Assembly: GCA_024180945.1 (NCBI GenBank)
Contig: JAKSGN010000038.1
Coordinates: 372,001 to 436,000 of the forward strand
From: Macrophomina tecta
Taxonomy: Eukaryota > Ascomycota > Dothideomycetes > Botryosphaeriales > Botryosphaeriaceae
DNA: 64,000 nt
Direction of reading: 5' to 3'
A program made the translations under genes and the position numbers. Numbering within the stretch: position 1 is the stretch's first letter; the number at the start of each line of letters is the position of its first letter. The notes under the pieces are model-generated. The model ran no database searches and was not told where the DNA came from. It saw only the letters and a list, made by a program, of their open reading frames with translations. Below are positions 47,275 to 58,490 of the stretch, one piece after another.

Positions 47275-47859
47275 TATTAGATTTAGTAGTAATACTATTA
47301 ATTAAGAATAAGTAGTATAAAATATATAAGAAACGCTTAGAAAAGTTTTCTGATTTATTCTCTTTCATAACTAAGCTAAAGTTTATTATATATATACGTA
47401 ATATTCTAACACACTCCCTTCGTGTAGTAGTAAAGCCAGCGCACGATAAGACAATAGCTATAGATAAAAAAAATAACTATATATATAACTAAGAATTAAA
47501 CTTATAAACTCGAGGTTAAAAAGAATAGCAAGTGGGTTCTATTAGCTAGAATATAGTATAACTAACTAAGCCTAATAGAATATAAAGTAATAACTAATAA
47601 GTAGCTAATAATTTAACTAAGTAGATTACTATAGGCTATATATATCTAAATAAGAAAAATAAAAAGCGCATAATATTAAATAAAGAAAATAAAAGAAACT
47701 TAGTAATTTTATCTAGTTAGTAGCGTAAGTTCTAATTAGTTAATAAATAGCTAGTACTTCTACTTTAGTAGTATCTTTATAAGTCCGTCTACGATTATAT
47801 CGGCTATAGGCATCTATTTAAAGTAGATATTATCTACTAACGCTTCTTATCTAAGCTAG
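47275..47859 (-). mobile_element. Copia 5, 3'-end fragment (LTR plus RNase H end)
   Basis: The LTR 47275-47411 (137 bp), the purine-tract complement (CACTCCCTTCGTG) and about 450 bp match the 3' end of Copia 3 (41682-42168). It is cut at GCTAG (47855-47859) by the Gypsy B LTR. The remainder, if present, would lie beyond the Gypsy/LINE pile outside the window. Confidence 0.8.
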
Positions 47860-48653
47860 TATAACGGCGGCCTCTTCTACTAGGCTTCGAAGTCGCCTAG
47901 TAGGGTTAGATAGCTAAAGGATTTACCTTAAAGAATAAGAGAGGGATAAAGAATTAGAACGATAGTAGTAATTACGTAATATATCGGTACGCGGTACGCG
48001 TTAGACTTATTACCTCTAATAGGATTATATTAGAACTTTAAGTTAACTACGAAGATTAAAGTACTATCTAATAAATATATCTATATACTATAGAAAAGCT
48101 ATAATAATCTAGGAATTAGAATAACTATTAGATTAGTCGTGGTATTAGATTAATCTAAGAGTTAGATTAGAGCCAAGACTTCTAATCCCTAAGTAGGTCT
48201 AGTAGATCCCACGTAACTTAGGCGTTAATACCCGTTTTTCGAAATCTAACTTCTTTCTTAATAAACGGACGATATGTCCGCCTTTCTCTTATTCGTTCTT
48301 CGTACTTAAAAGTCGATTTCCCGCGTTCTATCTCCTATCCTTAGTAAGGATATATACTTCTATACTTACTACCTAGTTTAGCTAAGCGTTCTTCCGTAAC
48401 TAATTCTTTCCCTACGGGATTCTACCCTTAGTATATCGCTACGCTGCGTGGGTGTCGTTTCCGTGTGGGCTTCTATTATTACCTAGCCTAGGCCCGTACG
48501 TGCCGTTCTTTCTTAGGGCTGGTTTTCCCGTGCGGGCGCCTTAGTCATACGGCTCTACTACCCGTAAGGGTTTCTAGTTCCTACGGTACCTTTTCCCGTA
48601 CGGGCTTTCCGCCCGTAGGGTTATAAGGCTCTTATTCCCTAGGGTTTATAATA
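47860..48653 (-). repeat. Gypsy B 3' LTR (794 bp)
   Basis: On -, it starts TATTATAAACCC after the purine tract and ends GCCGTTATA. The stem-loop CTACTAGGC-N9-GCCTAGTAG is at 47877-47903. A GC-rich segment with GCGGGCGCC-type repeats lies at about 48470-48620. Confidence 0.85.
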
Positions 48654-48760
48654 CTATTCCCCCCTTTAAGAATCTTCGGCCCGAAGATTTATTCGTTCGT
48701 CTATATCTTTCTAGGTTTTCTTTATCTCTTCGTTTTTCTTTATTATAAGTATTTTCTATA

Positions 48761-49538
48761 ATGCCTTCTAAGCGCAAGCGTGACGAATAGTAAGCTAAGT
48801 ATAAGTATCTCGGCGCGAAGATTAATTCTTTATATAACCTCCTAGGCCTAGATATATCGATTTCTTATGCTCGCTGTCTTTTACTAGGGGAGAAGGGTAA
48901 AATGGTAGTATATCGTATTACTCTAGGATATTCGCGTTGTGGCGAGTGTGCTCGTCGTAGTAATACCTATTATAATGCTAGTAGTGCGGAGGAGGGTAAT
49001 TATAAGTTTCCCCTACTCTTATTAAACTTATTTTAACTTTTCTCCTTTAGTCGTTCGCCTAGAGCGTACTATTGCGAAGATTACTGCGGATAAGATAGAG
49101 GCTTTAGATACTATTTCTAAGTTAACGTCCGAGTTGCGCATCGCTTCGTCCCGTTTAGAATATTCTTAGAAGTAGAAGGTCTTACTATAACGCCGTAGTG
49201 GCTTAATATTAAATAAAAAGGCGTAGTCTATCGAGGACCTTAAGGAACTAGATCGTTTAAAGGCGGCCCGCGAGGCGGGGGGTCCTATTAACCCTAAAAA
49301 CGCCGAGGAGGATCGATAAGTAAAGCGTTTACGTAGCAATACCTTAGCTAATAGCGCGGTAGATCCGTCCTAGTCTATTAGATCTCCTAGCGTTAGTTTG
49401 GGTTCTACGCCTCCCGAGGGTTCCAGTCTAGTTAACTAGGCGCGGTTATCTCCGTTTATTAATTTTAATTTCGGGTCCTTCGTGTACGACGAGTCGATGG
49501 TGTTAGTCGATCTAGGTTTTAGCAATAGAACTTATTAA
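48761..49538 (+). CDS. Antisense gene of Gypsy B: about 240-aa Cys-motif / coiled-coil protein (two exons, two RIP-type stops)
   Basis: Unrecognised function. Exon 1 is 48761-48995; a 55-bp GT-AG intron (48996-49050, with a TTTTAAC branch-like site) follows; exon 2 is 49051-49538; the junction is phase 1. The product starts MPSKRKRDE (nuclear-localisation-like), then a Cys motif C-X18-22-C-X2-C-X7-C/Y (about residues 46-80), a charged helical region with leucine spacing (RLERTIAKI...), a conserved LILNKKAQSIEDLKELDRL block and the C-terminus DLGFSNRTY. Codons 10-11 read TAG TAA where CAG CAA is expected, a RIP-type change, so this copy may not make the full protein. Two other copies, at 18575-19354 (-) and 56374-57151 (+), keep the same exon and intron lengths (within 2 bp) and the same protein. 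It starts about 110 bp from the 3' LTR, so its promoter would be the LTR read outward in antisense. Confidence 0.6.
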
Positions 49539-49899
49539 TAAGTTCTTAATAGTTATATAGTTTCAGTGGTTTTTAGGTATTATCCTAGTCTCCTTTCTAT
49601 TTAAGGAGGTATTAGAACTAACCGTTAATATAGCCGCTGTCTAGGACTTATTCTACGTCCTAGTCTATATTTTCGTCGGCGTCTAGATTTTCCAGTAGTA
49701 TTTCTTTCGTTTAGCGTAATAGCGTGGCGTTTTCTAGTGCCAGTTCGAGGAGTAAGACGTAAAATATAGGGTATATCCGTATAGTATTAGGTAATCTAAG
49801 GCGGAAATTAACCTTTCTAATCTATTCTTTAATTTCGAACGGTCCGATTTTCTTAAAGTCTAATTTATTATTCGGCCATTTTATCTTAATGTTTTTTCT

Positions 49900-52800
49900 A
49901 AGAAGGTAAACTTTATTCTCTCTCTTTAGCTTTAGTACCTTCTAGTGCCGTCTATTATAGTATTTACCTATTTATAGGGCTACGAATTCGAGGTCTAGAT
50001 ATAGTTATTCGTAGAGTACCTTTAGCTAGTCTACCTTAAGGATTTCTTTTTAGGCTAGGAATTCGCTTAGTATTAGCTCTTTATAAGCTATGGGCTCGTA
50101 ATTGTAATTAGCGTAGAACGGGGATTCTTTTATAGCTAACGCTTTTAAGCTATTATACGCGAACTATACGAGCGGTAGTAGCTCGACCTAATTATTTTAT
50201 ATGTAGTTAAGGTAGTAGCATAAGTACTATTCTAGTATCTAATTCGTTCGTTCTATCTATCCGTTTGTTTAAGGGTATACCGTAGTCGAAAGCTTATACT
50301 TAGCTCTAAGCTAGCGGGTAAGCGTCTACTAAAATCGAAATATAAATAGCTAATCTCTATCTAATACGAGCTCTTCTAGTATCCCGTAGTTACTAAGGAT
50401 TATTCTAAGAAACGTATAGGCGAGTTCTTCCGCATTTACCGTCTTAAGATATAGTAAGTAGTATACGTACTTTATTATTCTATTAACAATAACTAAGATC
50501 GAGTTATACTTAATCTTAGTAAGCGGTTCTTCTAACTTAGGTAGGTCCATAATAAAGTCTAGCGAGATAGATTACTAAGGGTACTTTAGTACCAGTAGCG
50601 GCTAAAGTAGTCTATAGGGTATATACCTCGCGGTCTTACTTCTAATATAAAGGTCGTATTACGAGACTACCCGTTAAACGGTTCTTTTAAGCCCTAGAAA
50701 GTAGTAGCTTCTTATAATTCGCTCTATTATCTTATCTATTTCTTAATAACTGTATACTAGGGCTTTATATATGTTCTTTACAAGCTCTTCCCGTAGTTTA
50801 ACTAGAACGTAGACTAATTCTAAAAATAGAATTATACTATCTGCATTTTTAGTTACTCGGGGGTCGTTATCGAGTTCTTTAATTTCTTAAGCCGTTACGT
50901 TATTTACGTAGACTTCTCGGATCTTTTACTTCTATTCGTTACCTTCGAGGCGTATCGCTGGGGCGAATAGTCTAATTAGAGTAAGCGAGTCGTCTAGTCC
51001 TTTCTTAAGCTACGTTTATCCTAGGCTATAAATAGCTATAATCTAGCGGCTACGGCTAGCGGGTATAAAAGACCTATCCTCCTACGTATTAAGTATTATA
51101 GGTTATAGACCTAGCTTCTCTTTAATATAGTCGGCTCGTCTACTTAGTGCATCTACGCGAGCGTTCTTAGATTCCTTTCTATAGGTAATCTTTATATTAT
51201 AGAATACTAGTTCTTTAGCCTACTAAACCTATCGTTAGTTTAATTTCTTAGTAGTAGTAAAGTGCGAGAGGTTCTTATAGTCGTAGTAAACTATAATCTA
51301 GTACTTAGTACCTTCGAGGTAGTATCTCTATTCTTTAAAAGTCGTAACTATAGCTAAGAATTCTTTATCATAAACGTTATAATTCTTCTCGGCAGGTATT
51401 ATTTTTCTTAAGTAGTAGGCGATAGGATATAGTCGGCCTTTCTTATCTAGCTAACTAAGTACGGCTCCTATAGCGTAGTCTAAAGCGTCGGTTTCTACCG
51501 TAATTGGTAGATCCGGGTTATAGAGCCCTAGAACCGGTGCTTCTATAAATATCCGCTTTAGTAAGTTAAATGCTTATTATTATCTTTCTTTCTATATAAA
51601 CCTATATTTCTTCTTAATAGTATCGGTTAGAGGCGCCGCTATTTTAGTGTAGTTTATAATAAACTTCCGGTAAAAGTTAATAAATCTAAGAAAGAATTAT
51701 ACTTCTTTAACAGTTTACGGTATTAGCTATTCTCTAATTACGTCTAGTTTCTTGTCGTCTATACCGATATATCCTAGGGTAATAATAAACCCTAGGTATT
51801 TTATCTTTTATATATACTACTCGCTCTTTTCTAGGGCTACTTAGAGATTTCGTTCGTCTAAGGCCTTTAGGACTTTTCTTACGTACTTAGTGTATTTCTC
51901 GAGCGTTTCCGAGTATATCAGGATATTATCTAGGTAAGCTAGGGCGAATATATCTAAATACGGACGTAGGGTATCGTTAACTAAGCTCTAGAAGGTAGTC
52001 GGTACGTTAGTAAGTCTAAAAGGTATTACCGTATACTTATAATACCTAAACCGTGTTTAAAACGCTATCTTCTATTCTTTACCTTTCTTAATACAGACTA
52101 GGTAATAGCCTTCTCGGAGGTCTAGCTTTATAAAGAACTTAGTGTTGCGAAGCTTATTCTATAATTCATTAATATAAGGTAGTAAGTATTAGTTTTTTAC
52201 CGTAATATTATTTAGCTATCTATAGTCGATGTAAAGGCGAAGCTTACTATTCTTTTTTAGAATGAATAGAATAGGGTATTCTACCGGCGACTATAAGGGT
52301 CGTATATATCCTCGTTCTAGGTTTTTATTAATATATTCCCGTAATACTTCAGCCTCTGTCTTAGACAAGGAGTAGATGGGCTTAAAAGTAGGCTAAGTTC
52401 CCGGGAGTAAGGGTATTTTATAATCCTATAGCTAATGCTCTAGTAGTTATTCTTTATCTCTTTCTTAGAATATTCTCGGTATATTCTAGAACTTCTATAG
52501 AACTATCTTTAATTCTAGTATAGGTACTAATTTATTCGTAGTAGGCCTTATAATTCCGCTAAGGTCTACGCTAATCTTAGCTACCGAAATGCCTTTACCA
52601 TTATAGCTCTTATACCCGAGGGGACTAGTACCTACTTTATCTAGGTAGCCGTATCATCTATTAAGCTTCTAGGGGTAGTCTTCTCTGACTAGCTTTAGGC
52701 TATTCTTATTCTTGCCCGTAAGGCCCCGTTTTATACGAGTAAGAGTCTTCTACTCGATGTCTTTACTAGGTCTTACGTAAATTATATAGGCCTTTTCTCC

Positions 52801-53400
52801 TTGTCTTATTATAAGTTTTAGCGCTCGATAGCTAATAGTCTTAATATCTATAGGTACGTTATTATCCCGCTATCTTAGCTTAGAGGTTTCGCTCTAGCTC
52901 CTAGGCTCTAGCGCCTTTTTCTAGCTCTACTAGCTTCTTCTTGCCGTTACGAGGTAGCGTCTATAGTATTTATTAGAAAATGTAATAGTCTCTATTCTCT
53001 AGCTAATATATGGCTCGTAAGTCTTTAGCTATGATATCTCTAGGATAATATCGTATCTAGGAATTATTATTACGTCGAGGTTAATTCGTTCTTAGTAATT
53101 ACTAACGGTAATAGGTGCTTTCTCTATCTTAATTCGTATCTAGCTATTTTCGTATTTCGCTAGGGAGCCGTTTACCGTACTTAGCCGATAAGAGTAATTC
53201 TTAGCTTACTAGGGTAGTTAGTTCTTAACGATAAACTTAGGATCGACGAATACGCCTTATACGCCGCTATCGATTATAGCCATTGCCTTTTTCCCGCAGA
53301 ATATAACTAGGATATATAAAAGTCGATATAGGTTTAATTCGGTAGGTATAATTCCGTTCGCTATGCGTATAACCTAGTTAAGGAACCTATCTAACGGCCT
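49900..53400 (-). pseudogene. Gypsy B pol (protease, RT, RNase H, integrase), RIP-inactivated
   Basis: The integrase catalytic core remains open for 66 codons at 50350-50550 (MDLPKLEEPLTKIKYNSILV, with ...LSNYGILEELVLDRD at its end). RT motifs KLDLREGYYLV (near 52120) and AYLDN (near 51930) are clear. RNase H shows DALDYAIGAVLSQ near 51480 and YYDYKNLSHF near 51290. Numerous TAG/TAA at Gln/Trp positions. Confidence 0.8.
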
Positions 53401-53899
53401 CTTCTAGGGTCCCTATCTAGGGAAGCCGTCTAGTTTTTTAATATAGGTCATTCTATTATTTTATAACGGATATACTCGTTCTATTCGTTAACTAGAATTA
53501 GGGTATCTTTCTATTACGTCTATTTACTATGTTTAATTAGTCGTCTTTAGTAGATCCACCCGTTTCGGACCTAATACTAGAAGGTAGATATATCGTATTT
53601 TTCGTAGGGTATCTATTATAAGGTATCCTTATCCCTAGTTACCATACCGTACTAATAGAGGGTATAGGCTATATTATAGAGGTATTATAGGTCTTATTAT
53701 TATCGTGCCCCCTATACCTTATTCTCTAGCTAAGATGCGAGTTTATTAGCCGTCTTAAGTAGTAATTCTTTCTAGGGGTTCTAGGTGTTGTTTTACTATA
53801 CTTATACGTATATTTTTTCTTGCTATATCTTGTATTACTACGTCCCGAGATTAATTATAGGGCCTAGAATCTAGGTGACCGTAGGCTCTAGGCTATTAG

Positions 53900-55472
53900 T
53901 AACGCGGCGTGTCTCTCCGTATTAGGTTAGGTATTCGGTTATTCTTATAAGTATAGCTTCATCCTACCGTTGCTTATTATTAGTTATGCTTAACTCTAGG
54001 ATACTATCGTATAGTTTCCCCGTATCGCTGTTGACTAGGTTCTCGTTATTAGAAAAGGCTTTAATAAGCTCTTTCTCTATTCTTAGGGTCGTATTAACGT
54101 GTCATGGCTTCTTAGGGTACTAGCCTATAGCGTCCTTATTACTCTAGTAAGTAGCGTAGTTATTATCGTAATAGGCTATCTAGCTAAGCCTTTAATACTT
54201 AGAGCTCTAGCTTTCTTCATATTACTTATTAAATTCGGTAAAGGGATTTTCTTACTTAGTAACCGTAGAGACTTCTTAGCTTTTCGGTTCTTACGTTATA
54301 GCCGAGACTTATTTGTCCTTCTTAAGATAGTAGTATATTTTTTCCTAGGTCTTACCGTAGTAGACATATAGTTCTTTTTCGAATCTTTATTTTTACTCTA
54401 GGGTCTATTCTTTACATTGTTTTCCCTTATAGCCGTTGTTTTTTCCCCTATAGTAGTTATCCCTTTTAGGTAGGTCGTTCCGGCAGTTAATATTATTTAG
54501 CTCTATAGCATCCCCTTCTTTCTAAGTATATCTAGGGCGTACTAGGCGCGAAGTATTAGCTTCGTAGTTTACCTTATACTTCTCGGATTAGCGTTCGAAG
54601 AGGCGGTTATCGCATTTAATAGCTAGCTTAATAAGCTCGTTTAGGGTCTTTGGATTATTTTATATTATAAGTTAGTCTTTAACCCTTTCCTTAAGTCCTC
54701 GGTAGTAGTAGTCTATAAGGGCGCGGTCGAACTAGTCGTCTAGGTATACTACGGCCTTCTAGAATTTTATAGTATAGTCCGCTACTAAGGTCTTCTAGTA
54801 GATATTTATAATGGCTCGTTAGGTTTTATTAACCTCGTTAAGGTCTCCGAAGCTTTACTTAATTTAAGTTACGAAGTACTTATAGCTACTAAAGACTTTC
54901 TTAGTATTCTTCTTACGTACTTTTAGTTCTTTCTCTATTCGGTCTCTAAGGTAGGGCTCGAACCACTATACCGTAATATCGCGGAGGTAGGTGGCTACGA
55001 ATATTACCTTTTTATCATCGGTAGAGAAGTCTTTAGAGTTAAAAAAGAAGTATAGATCGAGTTATAAAAGAAAGATCTAGAGCTTTTTTTAGTTACCGTA
55101 GAATAGATCTAGCTTAGCCATCTTCATACTTCTATTAGGAGGTTGGGTCGTTGTTAATACCGGAGTATAAATAAGTGCCGGGGTAGGGGTTATCGAAATG
55201 GCTTAGTTACGAAGTTCGCCTATTTATTAATAGAGCTAGGTGTTCTCGTTAGTCTACTTCTAGAGTTATCTACGTAATTCGCCGATCTAGCCTTATATAT
55301 CTTAAATAACCTAAAAGAGGTCGGCTATAGTTAGCTATAGAGGACCGTTATTATTTATATTAATATTATTTATTATATTACTTAGTTAGCGTTAAGTATC
55401 GGGTAATACTATCTTATTATTAAGTATTTCTCTTCTCGGAACTGCCTTTTCTTATAAGAATAGTAGTTAAAG
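53900..55472 (-). pseudogene. Gypsy B leader and gag, RIP-inactivated
   Basis: Gag starts about 55130 (MAKLDLFYGN). The stretch GDLNEVNKTQRAIINI lies at about 54860-54800, and the capsid helix LIDYYYRGLKERVKDQLI at about 54720-54660. Beyond 54500 the tail is charged and Lys-rich. The leader 55472-55150 matches 129-450 of Gypsy A. Segment 54180-54460 recurs as an orphan at 37937-38220. Confidence 0.7.
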
Positions 55473-56266
55473 TATAACGGCGGCCTCTTCTACTAGGCTT
55501 CGAAGTCGCCTAGTAGGGTTAGATAGCTAAAGGGTTTACCTTAAAGAATAAGAGAGGGGTAAAGAATTAGAACGATAATAGTAATTACGTAATATATCGG
55601 TACGCGGTGCGCGTTAGGCTTATTACCTCTAATAGGGTTATATTAGAACTTTAAGTTAACTATAAAGGTTAAAGTACTATCTAATAAGTATATCTATATA
55701 CTATAGAAAAGCTATAATAATCTAGAGATTAGAATAACTATTAGATTAGTCGTAGTATTAGATTAATCTAAGAGTTAAATTAGAGCTAAGGCTTCTAATC
55801 CCTAAGTAGATCTAGTAGGTCCTACGTAACTTAGGTACTAATACCTATTTTCCGGAATCTAACTTCTTTTTTAATAAACGAACGATATATCTGCCTTTTT
55901 TTTATTCGTTCTTTATACTTTAAAGTTAGTTTTCTAGATTCTATCTTCTATCTTTAGTAAGGATATATACTTCTATACTTACTATCTAGTTTAGCTAAGT
56001 ATATTTTCGTAATTAATTCTTTTCTTACGGGATTCTACTCTTAGTATATCGCTACGCCGCGTAGGCGTTATTCCCGTATAGGCTTTTATTATTATCTAGT
56101 TTAGGCCTATATACGCCGTTCTCTCTTAGGGCTAGTTTTTCCGTGCGGGCGCCTTAGTCGTGCGGCTCTACTACTCGTAAGGATTTCTAGCCCCTACGGT
56201 ATCTTTTCCCATACGGGCTCCTAGCCCGTAGGGTTATAAAGCCCTTATTCCCGGGGGTTTATAATA
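55473..56266 (-). repeat. Gypsy LTR shared by B (5' LTR) and C (3' LTR), 794 bp
   Basis: It aligns end to end with 47860-48653. The leader of B begins at 55472 and the polypurine tract of C at 56267-56280. The stem-loop is at 55490-55516. Confidence 0.85.
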
Positions 56267-58260
56267 CTATTCCCCCCCTTAAGAATCTTCGGCCTAAAGA
56301 TTTATCTATTTATCTATATCTTTTTAGGCTTTTTTTATCTCTTCGTTTCTCTTCGTTATAAGTATTTTCTATAATACCTCCTAAGCGTAAGCGCGACGTA
56401 TAGTAAGCTAAGCGTAAGTATCTTAGCATAAAGATTAATTCTTTATATAACCTTCTAGGCCTAGATATGCCGATTTCTTATACTCGTTGTCTTTTATTAG
56501 AGGAGAAGGGTAAGGTAATAGTATATTATATTACTCTAGAATATTCGCGTTATAGCGAGTATACTTATTATAGTAATATCTATTACAACGCTAGTAGTAT
56601 AGAAAAGAGTAACTATAAGTTCCCCTTATTCTTATTTAATTTATTTTAATCTTTTTCTTCTAGTCGTTCGTCTAGAGTATACTATTACGAAGGTTACTAT
56701 AGAAGAGATAGAGGCCTTAGATATTATTTTTAGATTAACGTCTAAGTTACATACCGCTTCATCCCGTCTAGAACGTTCTCGAAAATAAAAGGTCTTACTA
56801 TAACGCTATAGTAGCTTAATACTAAATAAAAAGGCGTAGTCTATTAAGAATCTTAAGAAGCTAGATCGTTTAGAGGCGGCTCGCGAGGCTAAGAATTCTA
56901 TTAATCCTAAAAACGCCGAGGAGAATCGATAAGTAAAGTGTTTACGTAGTAATATCTTAGCTAATATTATTATGGGTTCGTTCTAGTCTATTAGTTCTTC
57001 TAGCGCTGGCTCTGGCGCTACGCCGCCTAAGAATTCCGAGCTAGTAAATTAGGCGTAGTAGTCTTTATTTTCTAATTTTAATTTCGGGTTCTTTATATAT
57101 AACGAGTTAGCGGTGTTAGTCGATCTAGGTTTTAGTAATAGAACTTATTAATAAGTTCTTAATAGTCGTAGAGTTTCGGTAGCTTCTAGGTAGTATTTTA
57201 GTTCCCCTTCTATTTAAGAAGATATCTAAACTAACCGTTAATATAGCCGCTATCTAGGACTTATTCTATATCCTAGTCTTTATTTTTATCGGCGTTTAGA
57301 TTTTCTAGTATAATTTTCTTTATTTAGCGTAGTGGCGTAGCATCTTAAGGTACTAGTTCGAGTAGGGCGATATAAAATACTAGGTATATTCGTATAGTAT
57401 CTAGTAATTTAAGGCGGAAATTAACCTTTTTAATTTATTCTTTAATTTTAAAGGGGCTAATCTTTTTAAAGTCTAATTTTTTACTTAGTTAGTCGTTCTT
57501 TTTTCATTTAAAATTTTTACTAAGGAGGTAAACTTTATTTCCCCTCTTTAGCTTTAGTACCTCCTAGTACCGTCTATTATAGTATTTACCTATTTATAGG
57601 GCTATAAATTCTAGATCTAGGTATATTTATTTATAGAGTGCCTTTAGCTAGTCCGCTTTAAAGATTTCTTTTTAGACTAGTAACTCGCTTAGTATTAGGT
57701 ATCTATAGGCTATTAGTTTATACCCGTAGTTAGTATAGAACGGAGATTCTTATATAGCGAACGCTTTCGAGCTATTATAGGTAAATTAAGTAAGCGGTAG
57801 TAGCTTAACCTAGTTATCTTATATATAGTTAAGGTAGTAGCGTAGGTACTATTCTAGCATCTAATTTATTTATTTTATCTATCCGTCTATTTAAGAATAT
57901 ACCGTGGTCGAGAGTTTATACTTAGCTCTAAGCTATCGAGTAAGCGATTACTAGAATTAGAATATAAATAGTTAATTCTTATCTAATACGAGTTCTTCTA
58001 GTAATCCGTAGTTGCTAAAAATTATCTTAAGAAATATATAGACGAGTTCTTCCGTATTTACCGATTTAAGGAATAGTAAGTAGTAGGCGTACTTTATTAT
58101 TCTATTAACGATAACTAGGATCGAGTTATACTTAACCTTAGTAAGCGGTTCTCTTAACTTAGGTAGGTCCATAATAAAGTCTAGCGAGATAGACTCCTAA
58201 GAGCGCTTTAGTACTAGTAGCGGCTAAAGTTACCTATAGGGTATATATCTCACGGCCTTA
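56267..58260 (-). mobile_element. Gypsy C, 3' portion only (integrase, antisense gene, purine tract)
   Basis: It is collinear with 48654-50640 of Gypsy B: polypurine tract complement CTATTCCCCCCCTT (56267-56280), antisense gene, then integrase (open over 57972-58172, MDLPKLREPLTKVKYNSILV). It is cut at 58260 by the 3' tail of the LINE. The remainder is outside the window. Confidence 0.85.
56374..57151 (+). pseudogene. Antisense gene copy in Gypsy C (Cys-motif / coiled-coil protein)
   Basis: Exon 1 is 56374-56608, the intron 56609-56663 (55 bp, GTAACT...TTCTAG) and exon 2 56664-57151; all three lengths are identical to the Gypsy B copy. The start codon reads ATA and codons 10-11 read TAG TAA. 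MPISYTRCLLLEEKGK (from 56467) and the C-terminus VDLGFSNRTY are conserved. Some Cys codons have become Tyr. No indels relative to B, so length has been held while RIP changed bases. Confidence 0.6.
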
Positions 58261-58280
58261 TTTATTTATTTATTTATTTA
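58258..58280 (-). repeat. TAAA microsatellite tail of the LINE
   Basis: There are five TTTA units on +, that is (TAAA)n at the 3' end of the - strand LINE, at the exact junction with Gypsy C. Some LINEs end in such short repeats rather than poly(A). Confidence 0.8.
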
Positions 58281-58490
58281 GTTTAACGTCCTTCTTGAGT
58301 CAGAGACTATCAAAGACGGGCTTTAGAAGCCGTTTCTAGTTATACATTTTCTAGAGGCTCCTTGTAAAAGAAGCATTCTAGGAGAGCACAAGGAATAGTA
58401 GACTTAAAAGCCAAACGAGAGGCAGGCCTCTAAGGAGATAGTATAAGAGAATAGTAATAGAAAACAAAGGAGTGTAAGCGTCGGACGTAT

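Larger units (their letters stand above)
47860..56266 (-). mobile_element. Gypsy B, full-length - strand element with antisense passenger gene
   Basis: The 3' LTR is 47860-48653 and the 5' LTR 55473-56266, both 794 bp. On -: leader from 55472, gag about 55130-53900, protease about 53350-52950, RT about 52600-51700, RNase H about 51650-51150, integrase about 50800-49900. The antisense gene (48761-49538, +) and polypurine tract (complement of 48654-48667) precede the 3' LTR. The RT active site reads YLDN (complement of 51925-51936), one G/A change from YLDD, and Gln/Trp stops occur throughout. Mutation is moderate, less than Gypsy A. The 5' LTR is also the 3' LTR of Gypsy C, giving a tandem pair with a shared LTR. 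Confidence 0.85.
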
